Below, piece by piece: positions 24,677 to 32,380 of a DNA stretch of 64,000 nt (position 1 is the first letter of the stretch; each line of letters opens with the position of its first letter). Made by a program: the position numbers and the translations under genes. The notes under the pieces were generated by a model that saw only the letters and a program-made list of their open reading frames with translations, was not told where the DNA came from and made no database searches. The stretch covers positions 1-64,000 of the forward strand of contig RHKP01000002.1 of NCBI GenBank assembly GCA_008363215.1. The letters run 5' to 3'. The DNA comes from Cyanobacteria bacterium CYA. GTDB lineage: Bacteria; Planctomycetota; Phycisphaerae; Phycisphaerales; UBA1924.

Positions 24677-25993
24677 ATGAGCAACAACCAGTCACGTCGT
24701 TCGTTCATGGCCCAAGCCGCCGCCGCCGGCGCCGCGGCCGCCATCATCGGCGCCAGCGCCGAGGCCTCGGTCGCCCCGCGCTTCCAGGCCACTCGCTCGC
24801 AGGTCAAGGTCAAGCCGCCCAAGGCCGGCGAGCAGATTCGCATGGGCGTCATCGGCCCCGGCGGCATGGGCACCGGGCACTGCTATAGCACCTGCGAAAT
24901 GGTCAAACGCGGCGAGGAAGACGTCAAGATCGTCGCCCTGGCCGACGTCAACCAGGTCCGCATGGGCGACACCGCTCAGGGCATCAAGGAGCGGCAGGGC
25001 GACGAGGTTGACCAGTACGTCGACTATCGCGAACTGCTCGCACGCGAGGACATCCACTGCGTCCTCATCGCCAGCACCGAGCACTGGCACAGCAGGCACG
25101 CCATCGACGCTCTCATGGCCGGCAAGGACGTCTACTGCGAAAAGCCCATGACCCTCACCCTCCAGCAGGCGCTGGAACTGCGCGACGTCGTCAAGGCCAA
25201 CCCCGACCGCATCTTCCAGGTCGGCACGCAGAAGATGATCCTCCCCAAGTACATCGCCGCACGCGACGTCATCAACGCCGGCACCATCGGCAAGCCGGTG
25301 TTCAGCCAGACCAGTTACTGCCGCAACACCCCCGAAGGTGAGTGGAACTACTACGGGCTCGATGACCGCTGGCAGCCCGGCGTCAACGTCGACTGGAAGG
25401 CCTGGCTCGGTTACCAGAAGTACCGCGAGTGGGATCCCAAGATCTACGCCCGCTGGCGCCGCTACAAGGACTTCTCCACCGGCATCATCGGAGACCTCCT
25501 CGTCCACGAGGTCACCCCTCTCCTCATGGCACTGGAAAAAGAAGTCGGCTGGCCCACCCGCGTCGTCGCCAGCGGCGGGCACTACGTCGACAAGGCCATG
25601 GAAAACCACGACCAGGTCAACCTCAACGTCCAGTTCGAGGGCGAGCACACCATGATCGTCGCCGGCTCGACCTGCAACGAAGTCGGGCTCGAAAACATGA
25701 TCCGCGGGCACAAGGGCAACATCTACCTCAACTCGCGCCACTGCGAAGTCCGCCCCACTCGTCCCTACGTCGACGAGGTCGACCAGCAGACCATCGAGTG
25801 TCCCGAGATGCCCAACGACCAGGAACTCCTTCGTCTCAACTGGTGGCAGTGCATCCGCTCACGCCAGCCCGCGATCAGTTCGGTCGACCACGCCACCAAG
25901 GTCATGGTCATGGTCGACCTGGCCACTCGTTCCATGTGGGAAGGCTCGGCCTTCGAGTACGACCCCAGCAGCATGAAGGTCCGCAAACTCTGA
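24677..25993 (+). CDS. Tat-exported Gfo/Idh/MocA-family oxidoreductase (first)
   Basis: 438 aa. The twin-arginine signal SRRSFMAQAAAAGAAAAIIGA covers about 6-26. The NAD-binding fold starts with MGVIGPGGMGTGH near residue 56 and includes ALADVN. The family motif EKP is intact (VYCEKPMTLT, near residue 158). A Gfo/Idh C-terminal domain follows (FSTGIIGDLLVHEVTPLLMAL). Family members oxidise or isomerise sugars with NAD(P). Export through Tat means the cofactor is loaded in the cytosol before transport. It lies after the MFS gene and before the ApbE-like gene. Confidence 0.92.
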   Translation: MSNNQSRRSFMAQAAAAGAAAAIIGASAEASVAPRFQATRSQVKVKPPKAGEQIRMGVIGPGGMGTGHCYSTCEMVKRGEEDVKIVALADVNQVRMGDTAQGIKERQGDEVDQYVDYRELLAREDIHCVLIASTEHWHSRHAIDALMAGKDVYCEKPMTLTLQQALELRDVVKANPDRIFQVGTQKMILPKYIAARDVINAGTIGKPVFSQTSYCRNTPEGEWNYYGLDDRWQPGVNVDWKAWLGYQKYREWDPKIYARWRRYKDFSTGIIGDLLVHEVTPLLMALEKEVGWPTRVVASGGHYVDKAMENHDQVNLNVQFEGEHTMIVAGSTCNEVGLENMIRGHKGNIYLNSRHCEVRPTRPYVDEVDQQTIECPEMPNDQELLRLNWWQCIRSRQPAISSVDHATKVMVMVDLATRSMWEGSAFEYDPSSMKVRKL

Positions 25994-26010
25994 TCGTCGC
26001 GGAGCGAGGC

Positions 26011-26973
26011 ATGCTCATCCGCCTCGCCACCGAGGCCATGGCCACGCGATTCGAACTCGTCCTCCACGGGGAGGACGAGTTTTTTCTTCGCGCCGCCGCT
26101 GAGGAAGCCATCCAACTCATCCACGAGCAGCACAATCGCCTCAGCGCCTTCTCCACTTCCAGCCTCGTCTGGCGCCTCAATGCCCTGGCCGCCCAGCGCC
26201 CCATCGAAGTTGACCGCGAACTTTGGGATCTGCTCACCCTGTGCGAACAGGTGTGGACGCTCTCCAACGGCGCCTTCGACCCGGCCATCGGCTCACTCAT
26301 GAAACGCTGGGGCTTCCGCGGCGATCCTCCTCCGGCCGGCGACGGCGTTCGTCCCTCCGGCTTTGCCCATGTTGAACTCGATGCCTCCCGACACACCGTG
26401 CGATTTCACCACCCCGATGTTTCCATCGACCTCGGCGCTGTCGCCAAGGGCTTCGCCCTCGATCTGGCTGCCCGGCATGTGCGATCTCTCGGCGTGAAAG
26501 TGGGGCTCCTTCACGGCGGCACCAGCACCGCCGTCGCCCTCGGCGCGCCCCCTCCCGATGCCCCGACCTGCCGAGTCGGGGGGGATGATGCCCCTTGCAT
26601 CAACTCCACAGGCCGCGACTCCGGCTGGCTCATACGAATCCCTGCCCCCTCCGATCCGTCGCTCACCGCACGCCTGGCCGACCGCGCCCTCTCTGTCTCA
26701 TCACCTGCCGGACGCACTGTTGCAGACGAGTCTGGAACACACGGTCACATCATGGATCCGCGCGCGGGCGTCCCGGCATCGCTGGGCGGGGTCGCGGCCG
26801 TAGCGGGTTCTTCCGCAGCCGAAACCGACGCGTGGTCCACCGCGCTTATTGTTCTGGGCGCAAGGCCCGCTAGTATGCCCGCCGGACTGGATTCGGCCCA
26901 CCGCGCCCCGGGGCGCCAATGGGTGATCCAGCCCGCCCAAGCCGGGCCCGGCTCCGGGGTGTTCCATCTGTGA
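26011..26973 (+). CDS. ApbE-like FAD:protein FMN transferase
   Basis: 320 aa from ATG 26011. ApbE enzymes attach FMN covalently to Thr/Ser of partner proteins, usually on the outer face of the membrane. Motifs: MATRFELVLHG at the start, SNGAFDPAIGSLMKRWGF near residue 85, VSIDLGAVAKGFALDLAA near 145, LHGGTSTAVALG near 170, and the metal-site region AETDAWSTALIVLG near 275. No signal peptide or lipobox is seen, so it may act inside the cell or the start may lie elsewhere. It sits between two Tat-exported Gfo/Idh genes; no classical flavinylated subunit (RnfG/NqrC type) is nearby, so its target is unclear. Confidence 0.85.
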   Translation: MLIRLATEAMATRFELVLHGEDEFFLRAAAEEAIQLIHEQHNRLSAFSTSSLVWRLNALAAQRPIEVDRELWDLLTLCEQVWTLSNGAFDPAIGSLMKRWGFRGDPPPAGDGVRPSGFAHVELDASRHTVRFHHPDVSIDLGAVAKGFALDLAARHVRSLGVKVGLLHGGTSTAVALGAPPPDAPTCRVGGDDAPCINSTGRDSGWLIRIPAPSDPSLTARLADRALSVSSPAGRTVADESGTHGHIMDPRAGVPASLGGVAAVAGSSAAETDAWSTALIVLGARPASMPAGLDSAHRAPGRQWVIQPAQAGPGSGVFHL

Positions 26974-26997
26974 CCTTGTGCGACGGAGGATGCGTTG

Positions 26998-28239
26998 ATG
27001 AGCCAGCACGAGACCGACCGCAGAACCTTCCTTGCCCGCAGCGCCGGCGCCATCGCCGGGCTGACCATTCTGCCGTCGAGTTTGTTCGCGTTCGATTTCC
27101 GCAGCGCCGGCCCGCGCGTGGCCGTCATCGGCGCCGGGCGCCAGGGACGCGCCATCATGGGCGAACTCGAGAAGATCGAGGGCGTTGCCATCGCCGCGCT
27201 ATGCGACACCGATTCCTCCCGCCTCGATGCGGGCCTCCGCCGCACGCGCGACGCCAAGGGCTTCGCCTCCGTCGAACAACTGCTCAGCGAGGGCGGAGCC
27301 TTCGACGCCGTCTTCGTCGCCACGCCCACCCACACCCACCGCCAGGTCGCCCAGGCTTGCGTCGCGGCCCAGCAGAATGTCTATTGCGAAGCCCCGCTCG
27401 AAGCCACGCTCGAAGACGCGGCCGCCCTGGCCCTGGCGGCACGCTCCGGCGGCAAAATCTTCCACGTCGGCTTCGACGCCCGCTCCAACCCCGTCTACCA
27501 ACTCGCCCGCTCCTTCTATCTCTCCGACGCCGTCCGCGACCTCGTCAACATCCACGCCCAGTATCACAAGAAGAACTCCTGGCGCGTCCCCGCCAGCGAC
27601 GCTGCTCGCGAGAAACTCCTCAACTGGCGCCTCGATCCTGAAGTCTCGCTCGGCCTTGCCGGCGAAGAAGGCACACACCAGTTCGACACTGTCGCCTACT
27701 TCACCGGGCGCTATCCGCGCAAGGTTCGCGCCGTCGGGTCCATTCGTCTCCACGACGACGGACGCACCGTTCCCGACACCATCGCCTGCCAACTCGAGTT
27801 CGACAACGGCGTGATCATGTCCTATGACGCCACACTCGCCAACTCATACGGCGGGCGCTTCGAGACCTTCTTCGGCACCAACGCGGCCATCAAACTCGCC
27901 CAGACCCACGCCTGGATGTTCAAGGAGGCCGACGCGCCCACCCAGGGCTGGGAGGTCTACGCAAACCGCCAGCAGTTCCACAACGACGAAGGCATCACCC
28001 TCATCGCCGGCGCCACCAAACTGGCCGAGCAGGGCAAACTCCGCGAGGGCGTCGGGCTGCCCAATCCGCCGCTCTACTACGCTATCGGCGACTTCCTCAA
28101 GAGCGTCACCGAAGGCGCCGAGGTCAAATGCACCGCCGAAGAAGGCTACCGCTCCACCGTCGTCGGCATCAAAACTGCGCAGGCCGTCGCCACCGGACAG
28201 GAAGTCACCATCGATCAGACCGACCTGCGCATCGGATGA
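26998..28239 (+). CDS. Tat-exported Gfo/Idh/MocA-family protein with altered EKP motif (second)
   Basis: 413 aa from ATG 26998 after CGGAGGATG. Tat signal DRRTFLARSAGAIAGLTILPSS, then the NAD fold (VAVIGAGRQGRAIMGELEKI). Where the family has E-K-P, this protein reads NVYCEAPLEATLEDA (near residue 128): the lysine, which in family members contacts substrate and cofactor, is alanine. The rest of the fold looks complete (EEGTHQFDTVAYFTGRYPRKVRAVGS). It may have lost oxidoreductase activity or use another base. It is followed after 7 bp by the cytochrome c gene, so the two are probably translated together. Confidence 0.88.
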   Translation: MSQHETDRRTFLARSAGAIAGLTILPSSLFAFDFRSAGPRVAVIGAGRQGRAIMGELEKIEGVAIAALCDTDSSRLDAGLRRTRDAKGFASVEQLLSEGGAFDAVFVATPTHTHRQVAQACVAAQQNVYCEAPLEATLEDAAALALAARSGGKIFHVGFDARSNPVYQLARSFYLSDAVRDLVNIHAQYHKKNSWRVPASDAAREKLLNWRLDPEVSLGLAGEEGTHQFDTVAYFTGRYPRKVRAVGSIRLHDDGRTVPDTIACQLEFDNGVIMSYDATLANSYGGRFETFFGTNAAIKLAQTHAWMFKEADAPTQGWEVYANRQQFHNDEGITLIAGATKLAEQGKLREGVGLPNPPLYYAIGDFLKSVTEGAEVKCTAEEGYRSTVVGIKTAQAVATGQEVTIDQTDLRIG

Positions 28240-28246
28240 CCACGAC

Positions 28247-29014
28247 ATGAAACAGCCCACACTGCTCCTCCGCAACTTCGGCCCAGGCGTCCGGCTCGGA
28301 CTCACCCTTCTCTGCCTGGTCATCCTCGGCGGCTCGGGCGTCTCGGGCTACTTTCTCCGCGAGCACCACGCCGGACGCGACCTGCGCCAGGGCTTCTCCT
28401 TCGACGACATCCGTGCCCACTACCACGGCATGCGCTCCAAGTCGCCCATGATCGTCGCCCTCGAAGAAAAAAACCACCCCGCAAACCTCGACCCCAAACT
28501 CCGCGAAGCACTGATCAACTGGCTCAACAGCGATCGCCTCACGCAGGACTACGACAACTTCGACCTCGGCGACCTGGCGCCGGCCGAGATCCTCGCGGCC
28601 AACTGCGTCTCCTGCCACGACGCCAACGCCACCGGACCTGACGCCTACCCGCAACTCCCCCTGCGCTACTTCGACGACGTGCGCACCGCTTCGGTCTCAC
28701 GCAACATCAACCCGGTGGACCCGAAAAAACTCATCATCTCGCTCCACGCCCACTCCCTCGGGCTCGCGTCGCTGTGCATGGTCACAGTGCTTCTGCTGGC
28801 ACTGACCCGTGCGCCGTCGCCGTGCAAGGGTGTCTTGGCCGTGCTCATCGGGGGAGGGCTGCTGGTCGACTTGGCGGCGTGGATCCCCGCAGCCGACAAC
28901 GCGGCCTGGGTCTACGCCATCATGGGCGGGGGCTTCGCCTTCCAGGCCGGCACCGTGCTCGCCCTGTGCACCGTGATCCTCGACCTGTGGCTGCCCCTCG
29001 GGAAACCCAGGTAA
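28247..29014 (+). CDS. Membrane-anchored mono-haem cytochrome c-like protein
   Basis: 255 aa. N-terminal helix about 15-37 (VRLGLTLLCLVILGGSGVSGYF). A periplasmic segment carries one haem c attachment site, CVSCHDANATGPDAYP, near residue 125. Three more hydrophobic helices follow at the C-terminus (LGLASLCMVTVLLLAL, GVLAVLIGGGLLVDLAAWI, AIMGGGFAFQAGTVLALCTVILDLWL). The mix of one haem c domain and a small membrane domain is unusual. It follows the second Gfo/Idh gene and may take electrons from sugar oxidation to the respiratory chain (inference). Confidence 0.8.
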   Translation: MKQPTLLLRNFGPGVRLGLTLLCLVILGGSGVSGYFLREHHAGRDLRQGFSFDDIRAHYHGMRSKSPMIVALEEKNHPANLDPKLREALINWLNSDRLTQDYDNFDLGDLAPAEILAANCVSCHDANATGPDAYPQLPLRYFDDVRTASVSRNINPVDPKKLIISLHAHSLGLASLCMVTVLLLALTRAPSPCKGVLAVLIGGGLLVDLAAWIPAADNAAWVYAIMGGGFAFQAGTVLALCTVILDLWLPLGKPR

Positions 29015-29151
29015 ACGAGCCCGAACAAGCCCAATCGAGCCCGATGCGCCGGCGAGGGAGCCTCCTGTCCCAGCAACGCCATCTTCATGGTTGCCCCCCG
29101 CCGGTGGCGCAAGTTCGCTCCGCAACGTCCAAAAACGGACACCGCCGGCTC

Positions 29152-30216
29152 CTACAGCCCACGCCCAAACTCCACGCCCACCCCCGCCAGCACGCGCTCG
29201 ATCGCCTCGGCCTGATCGATCGACCACGCCGCGCTCGGCCGCGCCGCCCGCCCCCCGCGCACCGCCGCCGCAAACGCCCCAAACTGATTTACAAACTTGT
29301 CCCCGCCCTTGGCGATCACAATCGTCTCCCGCCCCGCCCCGCGCGGATGCGTCTCCGCACGCTCCACCGTCAACTCCGCCCGCTCCGCGTCCGGCGACCA
29401 CGGCCACTCCGTTCCCACCGTCCCGTGCTCCCCGATCAACCGCACCGCGCGACTCCCCGTCCGATCAATCCCGAAACTGAGACGAAACGAGGCGCCCTCC
29501 GCGTCACCCTCGACTTCGATGCGCTCATCCACGCCCCGACTCTCCCCCGCAATCGGACCCGCCACCACGCCGCTGATCTTCATCTCCCCCAACTCACGCC
29601 CCAGCACCGTGCGCACGAAACTGATCGGGTAGCACCCCAGATCCAGCGTCGCCCCGCCCGCAAGAACGTGGCTGTACCGCGTCGCCTCGCGCCCCACGGC
29701 CTTCATGTCGCTCTCAAAGAACGCCTCGATCCGCCGGATCGGCCCCACCGGGCTCACGCCCAGCCCCTCCCCATCCCGCGCGATCGTCGCCAGTGCCTCG
29801 ATCTGCGGATGGTGCAGGTACATGAACCCCTCGACCAGCAGACGCCCCGCCCGCTCGGCCGCTTGAAACAACTGCTCCGCATCCGCCCGCCGCCAGCACA
29901 ACGGCTTCTCGCACAGCACGTGAAATCCCGCCTCCAGCAGCCGCAGCGCCCACTCGGGATGCTGCCGGTTGGGCAACGTGCAATACACCGCGTCGGCGTG
30001 CTTCTGACTTCGGTCCTCAGAACTCGGTGCTCCTCCCACCAACTCCTCATACGTGTGCGCCTGCTCGAGCCCGTGCCGCTCGGCAAACGCTCGTGCCCGT
30101 CCCAGATCCCGCGACGCCGCCCCGACCACTCGACACCCCGGCGCCCGCGCCAGCAGCGGCGTCACCTTGTCGGCAATCAACCCCGTCCCCATCACGATCC
30201 AGCGCAGTGCAGACAT
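29152..30216 (-). CDS. Cytosolic Gfo/Idh/MocA-family oxidoreductase (third)
   Basis: 354 aa from ATG 30216 (MSALRWIVMGTGLIADKV); the open frame upstream adds nothing conserved. No signal peptide is present. NAD fold (WIVMGTGLIADKVTPLLARA), intact EKP motif (FHVLCEKPLCWRRADAEQLF, near residue 100), then VEGFMYLHHPQIEAL and GGATLDLGCYPISFVRTVLG in the C-terminal domain. This last block resembles the dimeric dihydrodiol/xylose dehydrogenase subgroup. It is convergent with the cytochrome gene and divergent from the epimerase gene. It may handle the sugar after uptake. Confidence 0.9.
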   Translation of the reverse strand: MSALRWIVMGTGLIADKVTPLLARAPGCRVVGAASRDLGRARAFAERHGLEQAHTYEELVGGAPSSEDRSQKHADAVYCTLPNRQHPEWALRLLEAGFHVLCEKPLCWRRADAEQLFQAAERAGRLLVEGFMYLHHPQIEALATIARDGEGLGVSPVGPIRRIEAFFESDMKAVGREATRYSHVLAGGATLDLGCYPISFVRTVLGRELGEMKISGVVAGPIAGESRGVDERIEVEGDAEGASFRLSFGIDRTGSRAVRLIGEHGTVGTEWPWSPDAERAELTVERAETHPRGAGRETIVIAKGGDKFVNQFGAFAAAVRGGRAARPSAAWSIDQAEAIERVLAGVGVEFGRGL

Positions 30217-30280
30217 GGGGCATTGTTCGCCCCAGACCGGGTCCATCGACCGCACACTTCCATCTCCGACAATGTGTCGT

Positions 30281-30286
30281 TATACT
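30281..30286 (+). promoter_or_regulatory. -10 element before the exported epimerase-like gene
   Basis: TATACT matches the -10 consensus at five of six positions, 22 bp before ATG 30309. AAGGAG (about 30296-30301) is the ribosome site. The -35 region (TTCCAT, 17 bp upstream) is poor, so activator dependence is possible. Confidence 0.4.
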
Positions 30287-30308
30287 CCGTCCCCAAGGAG
30301 ACTTCGCC

Positions 30309-31499
30309 ATGACCCTCACCCGTCGGCAGTTCGTTCTGACCACCGGCGCCACCGCTCTGGCCGCCGCGACCACCCCCGCCTGGGCCCGGCTGGTGCAAAG
30401 CAGAAAACCCCTGCGCATCCTCTTTCTCGGCGGCACCGGCTTCCTCGGGCCGCACATGGTCCGCCACGCCGTCGCACGCGGGCACACCGTCACGCTCTTC
30501 AATCGCGGGCAGACCAACCCGCAACTCTTCCCCGAAGCGGAAAAACTCGTCGGCGACCGCTACGGCGACCTCTCCGCCCTGGAGAACCGCGACTGGGACG
30601 TCGTCATCGACACCTTCACCTACGTCCCCCAGACCGTCGCGCGCACGGCCGAACTGCTCAAGGACCACGTCGGGCAGTACATCGTCATCTCGACCGTGTC
30701 GGTCTATCCCGACTACGCCACGCCCGGCATGGACGAGGACGCGCCGCTCGCCGAAATGCCCGATGACGTGGCCGAGGGCATCAAGACCCACCGCGAAGTG
30801 GGGCAGTACTACGGGCCGATGAAGGCGCGCGTCGAGAAGAAGGTGCAGGAGATCATGCCCGACCGCACCTGCATCGTCCGCCCCGGGCTCATCGTCGGAC
30901 CCGGCGATCCGTCCGACCGCTTCACCTACTGGCCGGTGCGCGTCTCCCGCGGCGGCGAGGTTCTCTGCCCCAACTCGCCGGACGACTACACGCAGTCAAT
31001 CGACGTGCGCGACCTCGCCTCGTTCATCATCACCTGCGCCGAAAAGAACTTGATGGCCACCTTCAACGCCGACTCGCCCGCCGCGACGCGCACCATGGGC
31101 CTGCTCATGGAAACCTGCCGCGCTGTGAGCAAGTCCGACGCGACGTTCACCTGGGTGCCGAGCGCCTTCCTGGCCGAGCACGGCGTCGGCCCGTGGCAGC
31201 ACATGACCTGCTGGATCCCGCCCGAGGGCGAGTATGTCGGCTTCGGGCAGGTAAGCACCAGGCGCGCCATCGCCGCCGGACTCACCTGCCGCCCGCTCGA
31301 AGACACCGTGCGCGACACGCTGGCGTGGGTGGACGAAAAGCCGAGGCCGGAAGACGACGACGCTTCCGACCAGGCCTCGCCCGGTTCGACGCCGATCCCG
31401 CCCGACCGCCGCGAGCGCATCATCAGGGCCGAGCGTGCCGGGCTCTCGCCCGAGAAGGAGGCGGAGGTGCTCAAGGCGTGGCATGAGAAGGAAGGGTGA
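30309..31499 (+). CDS. Tat-exported NAD-dependent epimerase/dehydratase-like protein (atypical SDR)
   Basis: 396 aa. The Tat signal TRRQFVLTTGATALAAATTPAWA covers residues about 4-26. The SDR Rossmann start is ILFLGGTGFLGPHMVRHAVARGHTVTLFNRG. Next come DVVIDTFTYVPQ, YIVISTVSVYPDYATPG and a RPGLIVGPGDPSDRFTYWP segment. The usual YxxxK is represented by YYGPMKARVEKKV, so tyrosine and lysine are both in place. The C-terminus has a charged tail (PEDDDASDQASPGSTPIPPDRRERI). Tat export of an NAD-dependent SDR fits the exported Gfo/Idh proteins next to it and suggests periplasmic sugar chemistry. Confidence 0.88.
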   Translation: MTLTRRQFVLTTGATALAAATTPAWARLVQSRKPLRILFLGGTGFLGPHMVRHAVARGHTVTLFNRGQTNPQLFPEAEKLVGDRYGDLSALENRDWDVVIDTFTYVPQTVARTAELLKDHVGQYIVISTVSVYPDYATPGMDEDAPLAEMPDDVAEGIKTHREVGQYYGPMKARVEKKVQEIMPDRTCIVRPGLIVGPGDPSDRFTYWPVRVSRGGEVLCPNSPDDYTQSIDVRDLASFIITCAEKNLMATFNADSPAATRTMGLLMETCRAVSKSDATFTWVPSAFLAEHGVGPWQHMTCWIPPEGEYVGFGQVSTRRAIAAGLTCRPLEDTVRDTLAWVDEKPRPEDDDASDQASPGSTPIPPDRRERIIRAERAGLSPEKEAEVLKAWHEKEG

Positions 31500-31535
31500 G
31501 GGCGACATCCGCAACGTGCCTTCACGCTTCGGTGG

Positions 31536-31554
31536 GACCGGTCTCCAACCGGTC
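31536..31554 (+). repeat. Perfect hairpin after the epimerase gene
   Basis: GACCGGT (31536-31542) pairs with ACCGGTC (31548-31554) over a 5-nt loop, 37 bp after the stop codon. There is no U-run, so if it is a terminator it is not of the classic intrinsic type. It may instead be the edge of the mobile-element remnant. Confidence 0.4.
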
Positions 31555-31610
31555 AGTTCGGTACATCGGCCTCTTGCACCGACCCGCTCCCCGTCAGCCG
31601 ATCCAGGCCG

Positions 31611-31946
31611 ATGAGAGTCTCCGCGGACGCCGGCGCGGTCGAGGAGACTTTCGGCACGAGTCGGACGAGGCTTACAGCAGAACAGATCGTGACCACGCCG
31701 CGGGAGGCCGACTGGAACAACAGCCCGGCCGAACGCCTGATCCGTCCCGCGGCAATCCTCCGCAAGAACAGCCAGTGCAACCGGAGCCGGCACAGCGCCG
31801 CCACCCAGACCGTGCTCAGGAGCATCCACCGCACTCTCACCCTCCGCGGCCACGACCCGAGCGCCAGCATCGCCGCCGCGCTCACCACCTGCGCCGCCAC
31901 CGGCCGGCTTCCCTCGCTCCCCGCGACGACTGCGGCAGACGGCTGA
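31611..31946 (+). pseudogene. IS66-family transposase, C-terminal remnant
   Basis: The 111 codons from 31611 include, from about 31668, a run that matches the end of IS66-type transposases: WNNSPAERLIRPAAILRKN, then SAATQTVLRSIHRTLTLRG, then PSASIAAALTTCAATGRLPSLP. In intact family members the first block is the third catalytic acidic region (NN.AER..RP....RK...G). The N-terminal two thirds, with the other catalytic residues, are missing, and some conserved positions are changed (C for S after the N). It is a dead fragment. Confidence 0.8.
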
Positions 31947-32038
31947 AGAGTTACGAGTGCTCGAAGCGAAAGTGAAGCGGGTCGCCTGCAGGGAAGCAGC
32001 CACAGGCGGCAAGAAGCAAGGGCCGATCCAACTACCCA

Positions 32039-32197
32039 CTCTGTGCAGGCAGGTCTGGTGCCGACAAGGACCGGATCTACAAGCTCGAGGAAATGGATGC
32101 CGACCATGTCAAAGCGTGGAGCAAGGGCGGCGACAGTTCGGCCAAAAACTGCCAGATGCTGAGCGTCACCCAGCATCGCGCGAAGGGCAATCGGTAA
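32039..32197 (+). pseudogene. HNH endonuclease, C-terminal remnant
   Basis: In the frame ending at TAA 32195-32197 the codons read DKDRIYKLEEMDADHVKAWS, then KGGDSSAKNCQMLSVTQHRA, then KGNR. D-H, N and H occur at HNH-family spacing (typical: EMDADHI.PWSKGG.T...NCQMLC..CNR.KG.R). The second zinc-knuckle cysteine pair is changed to SVTQH, and no start codon or N-terminal domain is present. It lies 90 bp after the IS66 remnant, so both may derive from one inserted element or a group II intron/restriction locus. Confidence 0.65.
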
Positions 32198-32380
32198 GGT
32201 CCGTGTGACAGGCGGAGTGGTAACTAGTTCACGCCCACCCGTGCCACCGCAAGTCATCCTCGACTTCGGTGCTTCGCACCCCGCGCTCCCGACTCAAATC
32301 CCCCCCGATCTCACGGCCGCGCGCGCACGATCGCGCCCCTGCGCCCAAACCCCCTTGCACCCACCCCGCCGACGTGCAAG

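Larger units (their letters stand above)
31500..32380. other. Mobile-element graveyard between epimerase gene and HTH-like ORF
   Basis: There is no intact gene in about 880 bp. It contains a GACCGGT/ACCGGTC hairpin right after the epimerase gene, the C-terminal end of an IS66-type transposase, and the C-terminal end of an HNH endonuclease (each listed). The right part (32200-32380) is Pro/Ala-coding low-complexity sequence with no signal. Confidence 0.65.

Noticed and set aside
28774-30312. 512-codon plus-strand open frame
   Set aside because: Antisense to the third Gfo/Idh gene; Pro/Arg/His-rich with no domain.
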